A DNA stretch of 64,000 bases from Rhizobium acidisoli (GTDB lineage: Bacteria; Pseudomonadota; Alphaproteobacteria; Rhizobiales; Rhizobiaceae). Below, piece after piece: positions 17,916-26,700 of the stretch (within the stretch, counting starts at the first letter, position 1; every line of letters starts with the position of its first letter). A program made the translations under genes and the position numbers. The notes beneath the pieces are model-generated. The model was not told the DNA's origin and did not search any database. It saw nothing but the letters and a program-made list of their open reading frames with translations. Location of the stretch: positions 1,426,001 to 1,490,000 of the forward strand of contig NZ_CP034998.1 of NCBI RefSeq assembly GCF_002531755.2, read 5' to 3'.

Positions 17916-18268
17916 CCTGAGATAATCAGCGTCTCGCGCCATCTATTGATAACCCAGCCGGCCAGCAGTCCGATGGCGGCGCCCATGGCCTTGATCCCGG
18001 CATCATGCAGGCGCGGATGGCGCGTCGGCGAGAGATACTGCAGATATTCGATGGCGACGGTACCAGCGATCAGCAATACGGCCACCAATTTCCACTGTTT
18101 CGGATAGGCGAGCGCAAAGGCGAGGCCGACAAGAATATAGGCGCTCGCGCGGTCGGTATCGACAGTCGTAACGGTCTCCGGCCTCAGCCCGATCGGCGAA
18201 ACGGTGACGAAGATGATGAAGGCGAGCAGCAGCCAGGCGAGCGGCCTTGCGAATTTGAACAGGATCAT
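17912..18268 (-). CDS. VanZ-like membrane protein
   Basis: 118 residues from MILFKFARPLAWLLLAF (an in-frame ATG 30 bp upstream is an alternative; neither has a strong ribosome-binding site). Four hydrophobic helices are visible. TVSPIGLRP after helix 1 and AIEYLQYLSPTRHPRLHDAGIKAMGAAIGLLAG are typical of VanZ-like proteins (E.xQ.....R..d..D...N..G...G). Family members are small membrane proteins of unclear function, some linked to glycopeptide or envelope stress. Convergent with the 43-aa gene. Confidence 0.8.
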   Translation of the reverse strand: MILFKFARPLAWLLLAFIIFVTVSPIGLRPETVTTVDTDRASAYILVGLAFALAYPKQWKLVAVLLIAGTVAIEYLQYLSPTRHPRLHDAGIKAMGAAIGLLAGWVINRWRETLIISG

Positions 18269-18459
18269 GGCTTCATATTTAGTCGCTCGCCTTTTCATTG
18301 ACAGTTAAAATCAGTTCATGTGCCGCCAATTTCGCGGTTGGCTTAAGAAAAGCTTTCGCAAACAGGCCTGGGCCGAACCGTAAACGGCTGAAGCGGCCTT
18401 TCCTGTGCCGGCCGGCCTGTGCGATAGCGGCGGTATCATGACGAGAATGGATCACGCCC

Positions 18460-19710
18460 GTGACGAGACTTGATGTCGAAAGTGCCGAAGAGGCAATGCG
18501 CAGCCTTTTTCCGGCAACGCCGCTGCAGCTCAACGATCATCTCTCGGCGCGTTATGGGGCCGATATCTGGCTGAAGCGCGAGGATCTATCGCCGGTGCGC
18601 TCCTACAAGATCCGCGGCGCCTTCAACTTCTTCCGCAAGGCGATCGGGCAGGGTGCTTCCGGCAAGACCTTCGTCTGCGCCTCGGCCGGCAATCACGCCC
18701 AGGGCTTCGCCTTCGTCTGCCGCCATTTCGGCGTGCCGGGCGTCGTCTTCATGCCGGTAACGACGCCGCAGCAGAAGATCGACAAGACCCGCATGTTCGG
18801 CGCCGAATTCATCACCATCCGGCTGTTCGGGGATTTCTTCGACCAGTGCTACCAGGCCGCGCGCGACCATGTCGAAGCGGTCGGCGGCGTCATGGTGCCG
18901 CCCTTCGACCATGCCGATATTATCGAAGGGCAGGCGACGGTCGCCGCCGAGATCATGCAGCAGCTGCCTGAGGGAACGGTGCCTGACATGGTCGTCCTGC
19001 CGGTCGGCGGCGGCGGTCTTGCCGCCGGCATCACCGGTTATCTCGACGGTACCGTGCCGAAATCGGCCTTCGTCTTTACCGAGCCCGCCGGCGCACCGAG
19101 CCTCAGGCGCAGCATCGAGGCAGGTGAGGTGACGACGCTTGCCAAGGTCGACAACTTCGTCGACGGCGCTGCCGTCGCCCGCATCGGCGACTTGAATTTC
19201 GCCGCTCTTCGCGATTTCCCGGCAAGCCAAGTGCAGCTGATGCCGGAGAACGCCATCTGCGTCACCATCCAGGAGATGCTGAATGTCGAAGGCGTCGTGC
19301 TGGAGCCGGCAGGCGCTCTGTCGCTGACCGCGATCGCTGCGATGGACGCTCAGGCGATCCGCGGCAAGACCATCGTCGCCGTCGTTTCCGGCGGCAATTT
19401 CGATTTCGAGCGCCTGCCTGACGTTAAGGAAAGAGCCATGCGCTACGCGGGGCTGAAGAAGTACTTCATCCTCAGGCTCGCCCAGCGCCCGGGCGCGCTT
19501 CGGGATTTCCTCAATCTGCTCGGCCCTGACGACGATATCGCCCGCTTCGAATATCTGAAGAAATCGGCGCGCAATTTCGGCTCGATCCTGATCGGCATCG
19601 AAACCAGGGCGCCGGAGAATTTCGCCCGGCTGATCGGAAATTTCGAAGCCGCCGGCATGGGTTACGAGGATATCACCGAAAACGAGATCCTCGCCAACCT
19701 GATCATTTGA
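18460..19710 (+). CDS. ilvA: Threonine ammonia-lyase (threonine dehydratase)
   Basis: 416 residues. The PLP enzyme deaminates threonine to 2-oxobutanoate, the first step of isoleucine synthesis. The PLP lysine is in SYKIRGAFNFF (Lys50). The phosphate-binding Gly loop is VLPVGGGGLAAGI near residue 180. A C-terminal regulatory ACT-like domain (KKYFILRLAQRPGALRDFLNLLGPDDDIARFEY) starts near residue 333, as in biosynthetic, feedback-controlled forms. Translation appears to start at GTG 18460, since upstream ATGs are out of frame. It stands alone. Confidence 0.93.
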   Translation: MTRLDVESAEEAMRSLFPATPLQLNDHLSARYGADIWLKREDLSPVRSYKIRGAFNFFRKAIGQGASGKTFVCASAGNHAQGFAFVCRHFGVPGVVFMPVTTPQQKIDKTRMFGAEFITIRLFGDFFDQCYQAARDHVEAVGGVMVPPFDHADIIEGQATVAAEIMQQLPEGTVPDMVVLPVGGGGLAAGITGYLDGTVPKSAFVFTEPAGAPSLRRSIEAGEVTTLAKVDNFVDGAAVARIGDLNFAALRDFPASQVQLMPENAICVTIQEMLNVEGVVLEPAGALSLTAIAAMDAQAIRGKTIVAVVSGGNFDFERLPDVKERAMRYAGLKKYFILRLAQRPGALRDFLNLLGPDDDIARFEYLKKSARNFGSILIGIETRAPENFARLIGNFEAAGMGYEDITENEILANLII

Positions 19711-19747
19711 CTTGGCGACAGCAATGCCATCGTGCTAAAGGCGGATC

Positions 19748-20074
19748 ATGGCTTCGTTCCTTTCAAATCTCTTTTCGATGTTCTCCGGCGGCGGCAAACC
19801 GGCTTCCGAGGCGGCAGGCCCTTCCGGCGAGCCGCAGCTTTACAATGATTGCACGATCTATGCGGAGCCGCGCAGGGAAGGCAGCCAGTATCGCCTTGCC
19901 GGCCGCATCGAAAAGAAGGTCGGCGACGAGGTGCTGGTGCGCAATTTCATCCGCGCCGATCTGTTTTCCTCCTCCGACGACGCGCTCGAATGCACGGTGC
20001 GCAAGGCGCAGCAGATCATCGATCAGCACGGTTCGTCACTCTTTGGTGACGGTGAGAAGCTTCGTCAGGTCTGA
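19748..20074 (+). CDS. HlyU family protein
   Basis: 108 residues. After a flexible Gly/Ser-rich N-terminus, YNDCTIYAEPRREGSQYRLAGRIEKKVGDEVLVRNFIRADLFSSSDDALECTVRKAQQIIDQHG matches the short HlyU-type domain. In Vibrio, HlyU is a regulator of virulence genes. In rhizobia the role of these short proteins is unknown and direct DNA binding is not obvious. It lies 37 bp after ilvA, so co-transcription is possible. Confidence 0.8.
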   Translation: MASFLSNLFSMFSGGGKPASEAAGPSGEPQLYNDCTIYAEPRREGSQYRLAGRIEKKVGDEVLVRNFIRADLFSSSDDALECTVRKAQQIIDQHGSSLFGDGEKLRQV

Positions 20075-20325
20075 GACCGGGATCCGCTGCATTCATACGT
20101 GATACCGGCCGCAATTATTCTTGTTTTTCAATCCTGTGACGCGGCGACACCGTCGCGGATCGGCATTTCGCTCACGCAATCTTAAAGGATTGCAGTCAAA
20201 GCTATCGCCTGCAGCATATGCAGGGCCGCCCTCGTGTTTGACTTTTTCGGACAATCGACCAAAGCATCCGCTGTCGCGACCGTTGCGCCCGCATTCCGTC
20301 CAGGGCGCCGGCCTGAAGCCGGGGT

Positions 20326-21600
20326 ATGGTGATGGAGACGCTCAACCTCGCTCTTTTCGTCGTCGAAGCCGTCGCCTATTTCGTGCTGATGGTGACGCTT
20401 CTGCATTTCCGTCATCGGCTCGGGCTCGGGGTTTTCCTGACGGCGCTCGGCGTCATGCATTTCATGGAAACCTATCTGGCGGCGGTCTTCTATGTCTCGC
20501 TGCCGTTCGGCGATGTGTCGCCGGGCTCGTCGGTCTTCTTCTCCGGCAAGTTGATGATGATCCTGATGCTTTACCGGCAGGAGGATGCCGCGACGGTGCG
20601 CCAGCCGATCTATGGCCTGTTCCTTGGTAACCTGCTCACCGTCGGCATTGCCTGGGTGCTGCAGCTGCACCTGCCGCTGCAGATGTCGCCCGCCCACACG
20701 CCTGATGTCGATTTCCTGCAGGAGATGGGCTGGCTGATGGTCTGGGGCACGGCGCTGCTCTATGTCGATTCGCTCGGCATCATTCTGCTTTACGAAAAGC
20801 TCGGCGATTTCTTCCGTCGGCGCGTCGTCCTGCGTTTCCTGATTTCGGGCTTCGTGCTGCTGACCTTCGACCAGATCGGCTTCTTTGCGGCGCTGCATTA
20901 TTTTCTGGACGTGCCGATCGCCGCATTCTGGGCAGGTTGGAAGGCGAAAATGCTTGCCGTCTGCCTCTATGCGGCAATGTTTGCAATCTATGAATATCGT
21001 ATTCGCCGCGGCGGCAAGGCCGTCTCCGCGCGTTCGATCAGCGACGTATTCGGCGACCTGACGTTCCGCGAGCGCTACAACGATCTTCTGGAGCGTACCG
21101 GTCGCGACATGCTGACCGGCGTCTATGATCGGACGCGCATGGAGGTGGAGGCGCCGCTGATGATGCGTGAGGCGCTGAGGCAGGGTCTCTACGCCACGGT
21201 GCTCATCATCGATGCCGACCACTTCAAGGATGTCAACGACGGCTATGGGCATCTTCAGGGTGACGAGGTGCTGAAGGCGATCGCCGCCCGGCTCGGTACG
21301 ACGCTGCGCTCGAGCGACCGCATCTTCCGCTTCGGCGGCGAGGAATTCGTCGCCGTCTGCCCAGGCACCGATCACGCGGAAGCTTTGCTGCTTGCCGAAC
21401 GGCTGCGCTGGACGATTGCCACCAGCGTCAAGACGCCGGATGACAAGCCGGTGACGGTCAGCATCGGCGTGGCGACCGCCGACGAGGACGGCGTCGATTT
21501 CACCGCCGTGCTGACGGCTGCCGACGGCAGGCTCTACGCGGCAAAGAAGAGCGGCCGCAACTGTGTGGTCGGCCGTTCCGGTGTCGTGAAACTCGGTTGA
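20326..21600 (+). CDS. Membrane-bound diguanylate cyclase (GGDEF)
   Basis: 424 residues. About seven hydrophobic helices fill residues 1-230 (an integral-membrane sensor of unknown ligand). The GGDEF domain follows: the signature is GGEEF (337-341), with metal ligand Asp in IIDADHFKDVNDGYGH and the allosteric I-site RSSD (328-331) five residues upstream. It should make c-di-GMP with product inhibition and has no EAL domain. The start is ATG 20326 or 20332. It sits alone between hlyU and an MFS gene; a PilZ receptor lies at 35.2 kb. Confidence 0.9.
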   Translation: MVMETLNLALFVVEAVAYFVLMVTLLHFRHRLGLGVFLTALGVMHFMETYLAAVFYVSLPFGDVSPGSSVFFSGKLMMILMLYRQEDAATVRQPIYGLFLGNLLTVGIAWVLQLHLPLQMSPAHTPDVDFLQEMGWLMVWGTALLYVDSLGIILLYEKLGDFFRRRVVLRFLISGFVLLTFDQIGFFAALHYFLDVPIAAFWAGWKAKMLAVCLYAAMFAIYEYRIRRGGKAVSARSISDVFGDLTFRERYNDLLERTGRDMLTGVYDRTRMEVEAPLMMREALRQGLYATVLIIDADHFKDVNDGYGHLQGDEVLKAIAARLGTTLRSSDRIFRFGGEEFVAVCPGTDHAEALLLAERLRWTIATSVKTPDDKPVTVSIGVATADEDGVDFTAVLTAADGRLYAAKKSGRNCVVGRSGVVKLG

Positions 21601-21780
21601 CCCGATCAACGCAGTGCGTCGGTTGCCGGTGTTTGTGATGTTGCATAAACCGAAACATCTGCCGCCGACATCATGATTTTTCAATATGTTATAAGGACAA
21701 TAAAAACGGGTTGTTAGCCTGTTGCAAACGTGATCTCCATTGCCGCAATGGATGAGCTTTCCTGCGAGGGGCGTGGAGAC

Positions 21781-22971
21781 ATGAGTGATACAGCTGTGCG
21801 AACGAAGGTCGATGGCGGCGAATTTGCCGTTTTGTGCATCGGCGGATTTCTTCTGTCGATCGCCTATGGCGTGACCTTTCTGATCCCGGTCCTGGTGGGG
21901 CAACGCGGCGGCAACGAGGCGCTCGCCGGCCTGATCATTTCGGCCGCGACCGTCAGCACCGTCATTCTCGTGATCCTGTCCGGTCACATCGCCGATGCCA
22001 TCGGCTCGGCGCGGGCGGTGGCGGTTTCAGCGCTCTTTCTGGCGGCGTCAGGGCTGGGATTTGCCACGGTTCCCGCGGCCGGGTTGAGCCTGATGACCGT
22101 CGGTTTCGTCCTCGGCATCGGCTGGGGCACTTTCTATGCGCTCGGACCAATTCTGGTCGCGGCGATCACCGAACCCGAGCACCGCATCAGGTTCTTCGCC
22201 CTGCTGTCGGGATCGATGATGTCGGGCATCGGCGCCGGACCGATCATCGGCCGCATTGCCACCGGCTGGTCCTTGCCGATCGAGACGGCCTTCGCTTTTG
22301 CATTCCTCTCCAGTCTCGCCGGCGGCGCGCTTTATTTCCTGCTGCATCTCAGGCTGACCAATGCCGGCAAGATCTTGCCGCATGTCAACAAGATCTCCTT
22401 TGCCGCAGCGCGTCAGGTGATCCGGTCGCGGGCGATCTATTCCATCGCCATGGTCGGCATCGGCGGCGCGATTTTCGGCGGGCTCTCCAGCTTTCAGACC
22501 AGCTACGCCAAGGCGCACGGTTTCGATTATTCGCTGTTCTTCATCGGCTTCATGTCCGCCGCCATCCTGAGCCGGCTGTTCGTGGCGGGATATGTGGTCA
22601 AGAAGGATCCATTCTATTCGCTTCTGGTGCTGACGAGCCTGACGCTGGCATCCATCCTGCTGTTCCTGGTGGTGACATCAAATCAGCTGGCCTACCTCGG
22701 AGCCGCGGCAATGCTGGGCCTGGGTTATGGGCTGACCTATTCCGTCATCAACGGGCTGGCAGCAAATGAAGCGCCGGCGGGTCTCATGCCGCAATCGCTT
22801 CTCCTGTTCTCGCTGTCCTATTTCATCGGCGTCTTCGGCTTTCCGCTGATCGCCGGCAACCTGATCGTTTCCTCCGGCATTGAAGCCATGCTGCATGTCC
22901 TGCTGCTGCTTGCCGTCGCCAATTTGGCAATCGTCCTGTTTCGTGTGGCCCGCCGCGCAAGGAACCGCTGA
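21781..22971 (+). CDS. MFS transporter
   Basis: 396 residues with twelve hydrophobic segments. The loop after helix 2 reads GHIADAIGSARAVAVSA, a degenerate form of the MFS GxLaDrxGrr signature. FGLSSFQ...FFIGFMSAAILSRLF and GLGYGLTYSVINGLAANEAP lie in the second half. GGAG 7 bp before ATG 21781 supports this start over an upstream frame. The substrate cannot be predicted. A hairpin at 22978-23000 follows the stop. Confidence 0.85.
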   Translation: MSDTAVRTKVDGGEFAVLCIGGFLLSIAYGVTFLIPVLVGQRGGNEALAGLIISAATVSTVILVILSGHIADAIGSARAVAVSALFLAASGLGFATVPAAGLSLMTVGFVLGIGWGTFYALGPILVAAITEPEHRIRFFALLSGSMMSGIGAGPIIGRIATGWSLPIETAFAFAFLSSLAGGALYFLLHLRLTNAGKILPHVNKISFAAARQVIRSRAIYSIAMVGIGGAIFGGLSSFQTSYAKAHGFDYSLFFIGFMSAAILSRLFVAGYVVKKDPFYSLLVLTSLTLASILLFLVVTSNQLAYLGAAAMLGLGYGLTYSVINGLAANEAPAGLMPQSLLLFSLSYFIGVFGFPLIAGNLIVSSGIEAMLHVLLLLAVANLAIVLFRVARRARNR

Positions 22972-22977
22972 TCGAGG

Positions 22978-23000
22978 CCGGGTAAGTCCGACTTGCCCGG
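22978..23000 (+). terminator. Hairpin after the MFS gene
   Basis: CCGGGTAAGT-CCG-ACTTGCCCGG forms a 10-bp stem (one G-U) seven bases after the stop. No T-run follows, so termination or mRNA protection is inferred. Confidence 0.55.
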
Positions 23001-23026
23001 CCCCAGTTCACTCACGCGGCGCGGAA
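23000..23026. repeat. 27-bp direct repeat, left copy (remnant of an SDR 3' end)
   Basis: GCCCCAGTTCACTCACGCGG followed by CGCGGAA is identical to 29576-29602. On the minus strand it encodes the last four codons and stop of the SDR gene at 29588 plus 12 bp beyond it, but here no SDR gene follows. It marks the left edge of the RTX segment. Confidence 0.85.
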
Positions 23027-23713
23027 AACTCGATGTGCGGGCCATGTCATGCTGGTTATCTCGCGATTACGCTCGGCATCATTCCGGCTTTCGATTGTTA
23101 TGAAATAGTCCGGAAGAGTGCGTGGAGACAGGTTCGCCTTTGTCCCGGCTCGCCGACAAAATTCCAATCTTGCTGCATGAATTGGCGTCAGCGCTTGCCG
23201 CGGCGGCGGACCGTGCAAAACATTATTGGATATTTTTTCGGGGACGAAATGTGCTGCACCCGAATTTCTCATTCATTGAATGAGAAGGTTTACCTTAAAA
23301 ATCTGACTTCAATCGGAAATAGCGGTTCAACTCGGTCGTCATTGGTTGGGGTTGAGATACGGCAGGCATAGGTTTCGTGCGCTGTCAAGATTTTAAATTA
23401 AAAGTTGCATCTGGGTTTCTGTCGCCGTAACGATTGCGGGAACTGTTCTGGGGGGGATGCGGTGCTTGGATAGGAGCAGCCTGACAGGTATCGGAATGTC
23501 TGGCCACTTTAAGCGGCGCGTTATTTCTTGATGTATAATCAATGCATTGGCGCTCCGATCTTGCGCTCAAGCCCGGCATGTCCGCGGAGGTTTCCGCACG
23601 ACCGATCGAACGGTCCTCTCCTATCTCATGAAGCCAATCCGCAACCATGTCGGCACGTGTTTCGGGACGAATAACATCATTTCTTTTCATTGTTTGAATC
23701 GCTAGGGGCTAAG
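23027..23713. other. Long non-coding region upstream of the RTX gene
   Basis: About 690 bp without a supported gene and visibly more AT-rich than neighbouring genes. It contains a 21-bp perfect palindrome (23266-23286) and presumably the RTX promoter. No secretion gene was found. Confidence 0.6.
23266..23286. promoter_or_regulatory. 21-bp perfect palindrome upstream of the RTX gene
   Basis: Arms TTCTCATTCA and TGAATGAGAA surround a single T. Such uninterrupted dyads are typical of dimeric repressor sites. It lies about 430 bp before the RTX start in otherwise non-coding DNA. Confidence 0.45.
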
Positions 23714-26700
23714 ATGGCAGTTATTACGGGGACGGCAGGTAATGACACTTTGAATGGCACGACCGGAGAAGACCAAATCTCCGGCCTCGACGGCAACGAT
23801 GTCCTGATCGGGGGCGCCGGCGCCGACCAGCTGATCGGCGGAGCCGGGATGGATATCGCCAGCTATGCCAATACGGCCACTGGGGTCACTGTTAATCTGA
23901 AGACCGGCGTCCACACCGGCGACGCCGCCGGTGACACCTTCAGCAGCATCGAGGCATTCGCCGGCTCGACCGGCAGCGACACCTTCGTCGGCAATGGCAC
24001 GGTCATCACCTTCAATGCCGGCGCCGGCGCTCTGGATACCATCGACTATTCCACCTCGGCCGAAGCCGTCAACGTGACCCTTGGGGCTGCCTTTGTGACG
24101 ACGGTTGCAACGGGCGGCGATGCCGAGGGCAACAGCCTGGTCAACTTCGAGCGGGTCATCGGCACAGCCTTCGCCGATACCTTGGCCTCTTCCACGGCTG
24201 GACATAACCTCGTCGGCGGAGCGGGAGACGATATCTATCTGGTCGACAACCAGGGCGTCACCATCGTCGAGGCCGTTGGCGGGGGGATGGACGAGATCCG
24301 CACCTCGCTGGCAACCTATGTGATGGGCTTCGCCAATGTCGAGCGGCTGACCTTCACCGGCACCGGAGCCGTCAATGTGACCGGCAATGGCGCCGACAAC
24401 ATCATCACCGGAGGCGCGGGGGACGATACGCTGTTTGGCGGCATCGGCACTGACGTGCTGATCGGCGGCATCGGCAACGACGTCCTCATCGGGGGCGCGG
24501 ATGCCGACCAGTTGATCGGCGGAGCCGGGATGGATATCGCCAGCTATGCCAATACGGCCACCGGGGTCACTATTAATCTGAAGACCGGCGTCCACGCCGG
24601 CGATGCCGCCGGCGACATCTTCGACAGCATCGAGGCATTCGCCGGCTCGACCGGCAGCGACACCTTCGTCGGCAATGGCACGGTCATCACCTTCAATGCC
24701 GGCGCCGGTGTTCTGGATACCATCGACTATTCCACCTCGGCCGAAGCCGTCAACGTGACCCTTGGGGCTGCCTTTGTGACGACGGTTGCAATGGGCGGCG
24801 ATGCCGAGGGCAACAGCCTGGTCAACTTCGAGCGGGTCATCGGCACAGCCTTCGCCGATACCTTGGCCTCTTCCACGGCTGGACATAACCTCGTCGGCGG
24901 AGCGGGAGACGATATCTATCTGGTCGACAACCAGGGCGTCACCATCGTCGAGGCCGTTGGCGGGGGGATGGACGAGATCCGCACCTCGCTGGCAACCTAT
25001 GTGATGGGCTTTGCCAATGTCGAGCGGCTGACCTTCACCGGCACCGGAGCCGTCAATGTGACCGGCAATGGCGCCGACAACATCATCACCGGGGGCGCGG
25101 GGGACGATACGCTGTTTGGCGGCATCGGCACTGACGTGCTGATCGGCGGCATCGGCAACGACGTCCTCATCGGGGGCGCGGACGCCGACCAGCTGATCGG
25201 CGGAGCCGGGATGGATATCGCCAGCTATGCCAATACGGCCACCGGGGTCACTATTAATCTGAAGACCGGCGTCCACGCCGGCGATGCCGCCGGCGACATC
25301 TTCGACAGCATCGAGGCATTCGCCGGCTCGACCGGCAGCGACACCTTCGTCGGCAATGGCACGGTCATCACCTTCAATGCCGGCGCCGGTGTTCTGGATA
25401 CCATCGACTATTCCACCTCGGCCGAAGCCGTCAACGTGACCCTTGGGGCTGCCTTTGTGACGACGGTTGCAACGGGCGGCGATGCCGAGGGCAACAGCCT
25501 GGTCAACTTCGAGCGGGTCATCGGCACAGCCTTCGCCGATACCTTGGCCTCTTCCACGGCTGGACATAACCTCGTCGGCGGAGCGGGAGACGATATCTAT
25601 CTGGTCGACAACCAGGGCGTCACCATCGTCGAGGCCGTTGGCGGGGGGATGGACGAGATCCGCACCTCGCTGGCAACCTATGTGATGGGCTTCGCCAATG
25701 TCGAGCGGCTGACCTTCACCGGCACCGGAGCCGTCAATGTGACCGGCAATGGCGCCGACAACATCATCACCGGAGGCGCGGGGGACGATACGCTGTTTGG
25801 CGGCATCGGCACTGACGTGCTGATCGGCGGCATCGGCAACGACGTCCTCATCGGGGGCGCGGATGCCGACCAGTTGATCGGCGGAGCCGGGATGGATATC
25901 GCCAGCTATGCCAATACGGCCACCGGGGTCACTATTAATCTGAAGACCGGCGTCCACGCCGGCGATGCCGCCGGCGACATCTTCGACAGCATCGAGGCAT
26001 TCGCCGGCTCGACCGGCAGCGACACCTTCGTCGGCAATGGCACGGTCATCACCTTCAATGCCGGCGCCGGTGTTCTGGATACCATCGACTATTCCACCTC
26101 GGCCGAAGCCGTCAACGTGACCCTTGGGGCTGCCTTTGTGACGACGGTTGCAACGGGCGGCGATGCCGAGGGCAACAGCCTGGTCAACTTCGAGCGGGTC
26201 ATCGGCACAGCCTTCGCCGATACCTTGGCCTCTTCCACGGCTGGACATAACCTCGTCGGCGGAGCGGGAGACGATATCTATCTGGTCGACAACCAGGGCG
26301 TCACCATCGTCGAGGCCGTTGGCGGGGGGATGGACGAGATCCGCACCTCGCTGGCAACCTATGTGATGGGCTTCGCCAATGTCGAGCGGCTGACCTTCAC
26401 CGGCACCGGAGCCGTCAATGTGACCGGCAATGGCGCCGACAACATCATCACCGGAGGCGCGGGGGACGATACGCTGTTTGGCGGCATCGGCACTGACGTG
26501 CTGATCGGCGGCATCGGCAACGACGTCCTCATCGGGGGCGCGGATGCCGACCAGTTGATCGGCGGAGCCGGGATGGATATCGCCAGCTATGCCAATACGG
26601 CCACCGGGGTCACTATTAATCTGAAGACCGGCGTCCACGCCGGCGATGCCGCCGGCGACATCTTCGACAGCATCGAGGCATTCGCCGGCTCGACCGGCAG

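Noticed and set aside
20182..21987. 601-codon minus-strand frame over the diguanylate cyclase gene
   Set aside because: The product is Gln/His/Arg/Asp-rich nonsense; the plus strand carries a clear GGDEF protein.
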